Shown here: one piece after another, positions 13,822-16,198 of the stretch
How the letters are laid out: the number at the start of each line of letters is the position of its first letter
How positions within the stretch are numbered: the first letter of the stretch is position 1
Assembly (NCBI GenBank): GCA_019236545.1
Contig: JAFAIV010000263.1
Span: forward strand, 1-16,198
Length of the DNA: 16,198 bases
Direction of reading: 5' to 3'
From: Actinomycetota bacterium
GTDB lineage: Bacteria > Actinomycetota > Thermoleophilia > Gaiellales > Gaiellaceae
Program-made: the position numbers and the translations under genes
Notes under the pieces: model-generated
What the model saw: only the letters and a program-made list of their open reading frames with translations
Database searches by the model: none
What the model was told of the DNA's origin: nothing

Positions 13822-13946
13822 TTCCGGCGCGGGCGGCGCGTGACAGGCTTCCAGGAGAGGCGCCGCTTGGCGACGCCGGCCTGCACCATCAGCAGCGCTG
13901 CGCTGCTCGCGACCAGCATCGTGATCAGGGTCTGGGTGGCTTGCAC
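13806..13946 (-). CDS. Small single-span membrane protein with a basic tail, 46 residues, hypothetical
   Basis: A short gene with a GTG start and a near-ideal Shine-Dalgarno, AAAGGAGGT, four bases upstream. The product opens MQATQTLITMLVASSAALLM, a hydrophobic segment (about residues 5-24) long enough for one membrane span or an uncleaved signal. It ends with an Arg/Lys-rich tail, AKRRLSWKPVTRRPRRNPRN (about 26-45), carrying about ten positive charges. By the positive-inside rule the tail should be cytoplasmic, where it could touch lipid, RNA or a partner protein. I recognise no family. It lies between YjbQ (80 bases upstream) and the cupin-cyclase, and a hairpin overlaps its stop. The quality of the ribosome site and hydrophobic pattern make it a real gene more likely than not. 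Confidence 0.65.
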   Translation of the reverse strand: MQATQTLITMLVASSAALLMVQAGVAKRRLSWKPVTRRPRRNPRNR

Positions 13947-13950
13947 TCGA

Positions 13951-13959
13951 ACCTCCTTT
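13951..13959 (-). promoter_or_regulatory. Shine-Dalgarno of the small membrane protein gene
   Basis: AAAGGAGGT on the minus strand, a nearly full complement of the 16S rRNA 3' end, four bases before the GTG at 13946. It is the strongest ribosome site in the window and the main evidence that the short gene is translated. Confidence 0.75.
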
Positions 13960-13979
13960 CGGAGACAAGAGTCGCGGCG

Positions 13980-13999
13980 GCCGCTGCCACGCCGCTGCC
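13980..13999 (-). repeat. Tandem GGCAG motif upstream of the small membrane protein, copy B
   Basis: Minus strand GGCAGCGGCGTGGCAGCGGC, two GGCAG units 11 bases apart, differing at two positions from the copy at 1244-1263. Two further GGCAG occurrences lie just upstream (about 14001-14020), making a run of four at 10-11 base intervals within the 80-base gap after YjbQ. Confidence 0.35.
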
Positions 14000-14026
14000 A
14001 GGCCCTGCCGGAGCGCTGCCGCGGAG

Positions 14027-14491
14027 CTAGTTGCCGACGACCTGGACGAGCCAGCGCCGGTCGCGCGGGCGGTCCAGCTCGATGAAGAGGACCCGCTGCC
14101 ACGTGCCGAGCTGCAGCTCGCCCTCGCGGATCGGGATCGACTCGCCGGCGGTGCCGAGCAGCATCGCCATGCAGTGCGAGTGCCCGTTGCCCTGGTCCAT
14201 GTCCTCGGGGCAGATGTTCTCCGTGCGGCGGTCCCAGTCGTCGTGTGCGTAGTACGAGTCGTGCGGGACGAGCTTGCGCAGCAGGTTCCCGAAGTCCTCG
14301 AGAAAGCCGCTCTCCAGCTCGTTGACGCGGACGCAGCAGGTCGTGTGCGGCGAGTAGACGCACGCGATGCCGTCCTGGATGCCGGTCTCGCGGACGAACG
14401 CCGTCACCTCGTCGGTGATGTCGGTGACGGTGAGGCCGCCGGCGGTGCGGAGGCGCGTCTCCTGCTGCATGACCTTCATGGCGCTGTCCAT
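14027..14491 (-). CDS. yjbQ: YjbQ family protein (UPF0047, secondary thiamine-phosphate synthase type)
   Basis: A 154-residue soluble protein of standard family length (about 130-150). The conserved core motifs are all present: YSPHTTCCVRVNELE (46-60), corresponding to the family 'H-T-T-x-x-x-x-x-N-E', GHSHCMAMLLGT (103-114) and LGTWQRVLFIELD (128-140). In E. coli YjbQ weak thiamine-phosphate synthase activity has been reported, but the physiological role of the family is not settled. Ser, His and Cys residues cluster in the conserved pocket. The ATG at 14491 has no clear Shine-Dalgarno; Met5 (14479) or Met8 could be the true start, since homologues tend to start nearer the MQQETRL strand. 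It diverges from the kinase gene across 56 bases and is followed at 80 bases by the small membrane protein. Confidence 0.92.
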   Translation of the reverse strand: MDSAMKVMQQETRLRTAGGLTVTDITDEVTAFVRETGIQDGIACVYSPHTTCCVRVNELESGFLEDFGNLLRKLVPHDSYYAHDDWDRRTENICPEDMDQGNGHSHCMAMLLGTAGESIPIREGELQLGTWQRVLFIELDRPRDRRWLVQVVGN

Positions 14492-14536
14492 TGTGGCCGA
14501 TTCGCCGGGCGGGACAACGGGCGAACTGCGAATCTC

Positions 14537-14541
14537 AGGAG
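14537..14541 (+). promoter_or_regulatory. Ribosome binding site of the phosphotransferase gene
   Basis: AGGAG six bases before the ATG at 14548. It supports that start over an in-frame ATG at 14491, whose codons would overlap the divergent yjbQ start. Confidence 0.7.
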
Positions 14542-14547
14542 ACCCTG

Positions 14548-15465
14548 ATGCTGACGGCGCCCGCGGATCTCGACCTCGACGAGCTCGCCGCGCTCCTCGA
14601 GCGCGGCTGGGGGCTCGACGTCGACGGGCTCGAGTACCTGCCGGTCGGGTTCGGCAGCCATCACTGGCGAGCCGCCGGGCATTTCGTCACCGTGGACGAG
14701 CTCGACGCGGGCCACCGGGTGGCCGACGACCCGTTCGACGCGCTCGCCCGTGCCTTCGCGACGGCCGCGTGGCTCGACCTCGACTTCGTCGTCGCGCCGA
14801 TCCCGGACGCCGAGGGCCGGGTGCTCCGGCGGCTCGGCTCACGCTTCGCCGTCGCCGTCCTGCCGTGGGTCGACGGCGAGTCGTTCGACTGGGGCTACTG
14901 GGACACCGACGAGACGCGGAGCGAGATGCTGGCGCTGCTCGACCGGCTCCACGCGGCGAGCGTCCCGGACGGGCTGCCGCGCCGCGAGTCGTTCGGGATC
15001 CCGTCGCGCGACGCGCTCGAGACCGCCCTCCGCGACCTCGGCCGCGAGTGGACGGGGGGCCCGTTCGCCGAGCGGGCGCGGGAGCTGCTGGCGCGGCACG
15101 CGGATCTCGTCCGCGAGCGCCTGCGAGAGTACGACGAGCGCGTCGCCCGCGCGCCGCGGGACGGCTGGGTGCTGACGCACGGCGAGCCGCACCGCGGCAA
15201 TGCGATGCGCGCGCGGGACGGCCGGCTCCTGCTCGTCGACTGGGACACGACGCTCGTCGCGCCGCGCGAGCGCGACCTCTGGTTCGTCGTCGGCCGCGAC
15301 CCGCGCGGCACGGGCGCCGACCCGGAGCTCCTCGACCTCTACGGGCGTTGGTGGGCGCTCGCCGACCTCGCCGTCTTCACCGGCGTCCTGTACCGCCCGC
15401 ACGCGGACGACGACCAGACGCGCGCGTCATGGGACAACCTCGTCGAGGACGTCGGCGCGCTCTGA
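14548..15465 (+). CDS. Aminoglycoside phosphotransferase-fold kinase (APH family), substrate unknown
   Basis: A 305-residue protein of the APH/choline-kinase fold. Visible: GFGSHHW (34-40) in place of a glycine-rich N-lobe turn, VLPWVDGES (104-112) at the hinge, LTHGEPHRGNAM (209-220) as the catalytic loop, and LLLVDWDTTLVAPRERDLW (227-245), where Asp231 is the metal-binding residue of the D-x-D motif. In the usual Brenner loop HGDxxxxN the catalytic Asp precedes; here it is Glu213 (HGEPHRGN), a substitution seen in a spectinomycin-phosphotransferase-like branch. The family includes antibiotic kinases but also many metabolic small-molecule kinases. With no resistance context here, an unknown metabolic substrate is as likely. 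Its last 39 bases overlap, antisense, the 3' end of glpD. Confidence 0.85.
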   Translation: MLTAPADLDLDELAALLERGWGLDVDGLEYLPVGFGSHHWRAAGHFVTVDELDAGHRVADDPFDALARAFATAAWLDLDFVVAPIPDAEGRVLRRLGSRFAVAVLPWVDGESFDWGYWDTDETRSEMLALLDRLHAASVPDGLPRRESFGIPSRDALETALRDLGREWTGGPFAERARELLARHADLVRERLREYDERVARAPRDGWVLTHGEPHRGNAMRARDGRLLLVDWDTTLVAPRERDLWFVVGRDPRGTGADPELLDLYGRWWALADLAVFTGVLYRPHADDDQTRASWDNLVEDVGAL

Positions 15466-16198
15466 CGCGAGCCACGCGGTCGTCCGCCGCCGCAGCACGT
15501 CCTCGTCGGTGAGCGCCCACTCGCGCTCGCGCGCGTAGAGCGCCTGCGCGCGCAGGTCCGGGCGGCCGGGCGCGAGCGGCTCCAGCAGCCGCGGGTCGTC
15601 GGCCGCCGGCGCGAGCACCTCCGGCGCGAGCGAGCCGTAGAGGTGGAGGAGGTGCGAGCGCGTCGCCGTGTCGAGGCCGTCCGGCCAGGGGACGCGGTCG
15701 AGCCCGGCCGCGCCCGGCAGCGGCCGCAGGCGTTCGGACGGGCGGGCGCCGAGGTGGCGCAGCGCGTCGAGCGCGATACGGCGATACGTCGTCAGCTTCC
15801 CGCCCGCGACGCTGACCATCCCGGCCGGGCCGGTGGAGAAGACCGTCTCGCGGCGCGCGCTGGCGGTGCCGCCGTCGCCGCCCGGCAAGACGCGGAGGCC
15901 GCAGAACGCCGCCCGCACCAGGCTGATGCCCTCGACCGCCTCGCCCGCCTCGCGCAGCACCTGCGCGACGTCGTCCTCCGTCACGCGCGCCGTCTCCGGC
16001 TCGCCGTCGTGGAGCGTGTCGGTCGTCCCCAGCAGCAGCTTCCCCTCCCACGGCACGGCGAAGCTGACGCGCACCTTGTCGTGCGGGACGGTCAGCGCCG
16101 CGCCCCAGCCGCCGCCGTCGACGACGACGTGGACGCCCTTGCTGAGGCGGACGGACGGGCGCGCCGACTCGTCCTCCAGCCGCCGCACGCGGTCGACC
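15427..16198 (-). CDS. glpD: Glycerol-3-phosphate dehydrogenase, C-terminal part (runs off right edge)
   Basis: About 256 codons of the 3' part are present; the start and FAD-binding N-terminus lie beyond the window. The reading frame is open to the edge (VDRVRRLEDESARPSVRLSK), so no internal start should be used. Recognised stretches: SKGVHVVV, then VSFAVPWEGKLLLGTTDT, matching the GlpD strand 'P-W-x-G-x-x-x-I-G-T-T-D', next FCGLRVLP, and VSVAGGKLTTYRRIALDAL, the FAD-contacting 'A-G-G-K-L-T-T-Y-R' motif. The end, WALTDEDVLRRRTTAW, is the DAO_C helical domain. The enzyme oxidises sn-glycerol-3-phosphate to dihydroxyacetone phosphate at the membrane and passes electrons to quinone. Neighbouring glp genes are not in view. 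The 3' end overlaps the convergent kinase gene by 39 bases. Confidence 0.92.
   Translation of the reverse strand, partial: VDRVRRLEDESARPSVRLSKGVHVVVDGGGWGAALTVPHDKVRVSFAVPWEGKLLLGTTDTLHDGEPETARVTEDDVAQVLREAGEAVEGISLVRAAFCGLRVLPGGDGGTASARRETVFSTGPAGMVSVAGGKLTTYRRIALDALRHLGARPSERLRPLPGAAGLDRVPWPDGLDTATRSHLLHLYGSLAPEVLAPAADDPRLLEPLAPGRPDLRAQALYAREREWALTDEDVLRRRTTAWLASERADVLDEVVP

Noticed and set aside
14548..15465. Calling the APH-fold kinase an aminoglycoside or spectinomycin resistance gene
   Set aside because: No mobile element or resistance context, and fold-level motifs alone do not give substrate.

Overview
The window comes from a very GC-rich, high-coding-density bacterial chromosome. 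Codons end overwhelmingly in G or C, GTG starts are frequent, and neighbouring genes overlap by 1 to 8 bases. Gene content and protein style (cupin-cyclase fusion, APC permease beside a GlnA/PuuD/aldehyde dehydrogenase/SDR run, YjbQ, GlpD) point to Actinomycetota. A soil-type Thermoleophilia such as Gaiellales or Solirubrobacterales is my best guess; this is an inference, since no rRNA or other marker gene is present. I see no tRNA, rRNA, CRISPR array, insertion sequence or phage gene. No gap between genes exceeds about 91 bases, so there is no long non-coding stretch to explain.

Layout. Bases 1-1225 (minus): a rhomboid protease followed, with a 1-base stop/start overlap, by a membrane-anchored PQQ-type beta-propeller protein that runs off the left edge. 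Bases 1266-1299: a perfect 15-bp hairpin behind the next gene. Bases 1310-3019 (minus): an orphan methyl-accepting chemotaxis receptor, divergent from a secreted M15-type D,D-carboxypeptidase-like protein (3098-3748, plus). Bases 3745-6926 (minus): universal stress protein, then a large secreted protein with an N,N-dimethylformamidase beta-subunit-like C-terminal region, then a secreted propeller-like protein joined to it by a GTGA overlap.

Bases 7048-12855 form the metabolic core. An APC-family amino acid/amine permease (minus) diverges from a tightly overlapped four-gene plus-strand operon: glutamine synthetase-like gamma-glutamyl-amine ligase, PuuD-type gamma-glutamyl-GABA hydrolase, compact aldehyde dehydrogenase, and SDR dehydrogenase. 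Together these look like uptake and gamma-glutamylation of an amine, oxidation of the conjugate to an acid, and release of glutamate plus an amino acid. The FAD-dependent PuuB oxidase of the classical putrescine route is absent and an SDR sits in its place, which suits an amino alcohol such as ethanolamine better than a diamine.

Bases 12905-14491 (minus): YjbQ, a previously uncalled 46-residue single-span basic protein with a perfect Shine-Dalgarno, and a cupin/class III nucleotidyl cyclase fusion. Bases 14548-15465 (plus): an aminoglycoside-phosphotransferase-fold kinase. It overlaps tail to tail with the C-terminal part of GlpD (15427 to the right edge, minus).

The points most worth following are the PuuB-less glutamylation operon and its shared divergent promoter region, the cupin-cyclase with altered substrate-determining residues, the small membrane protein, and a 20-base tandem motif found upstream of two separate genes.
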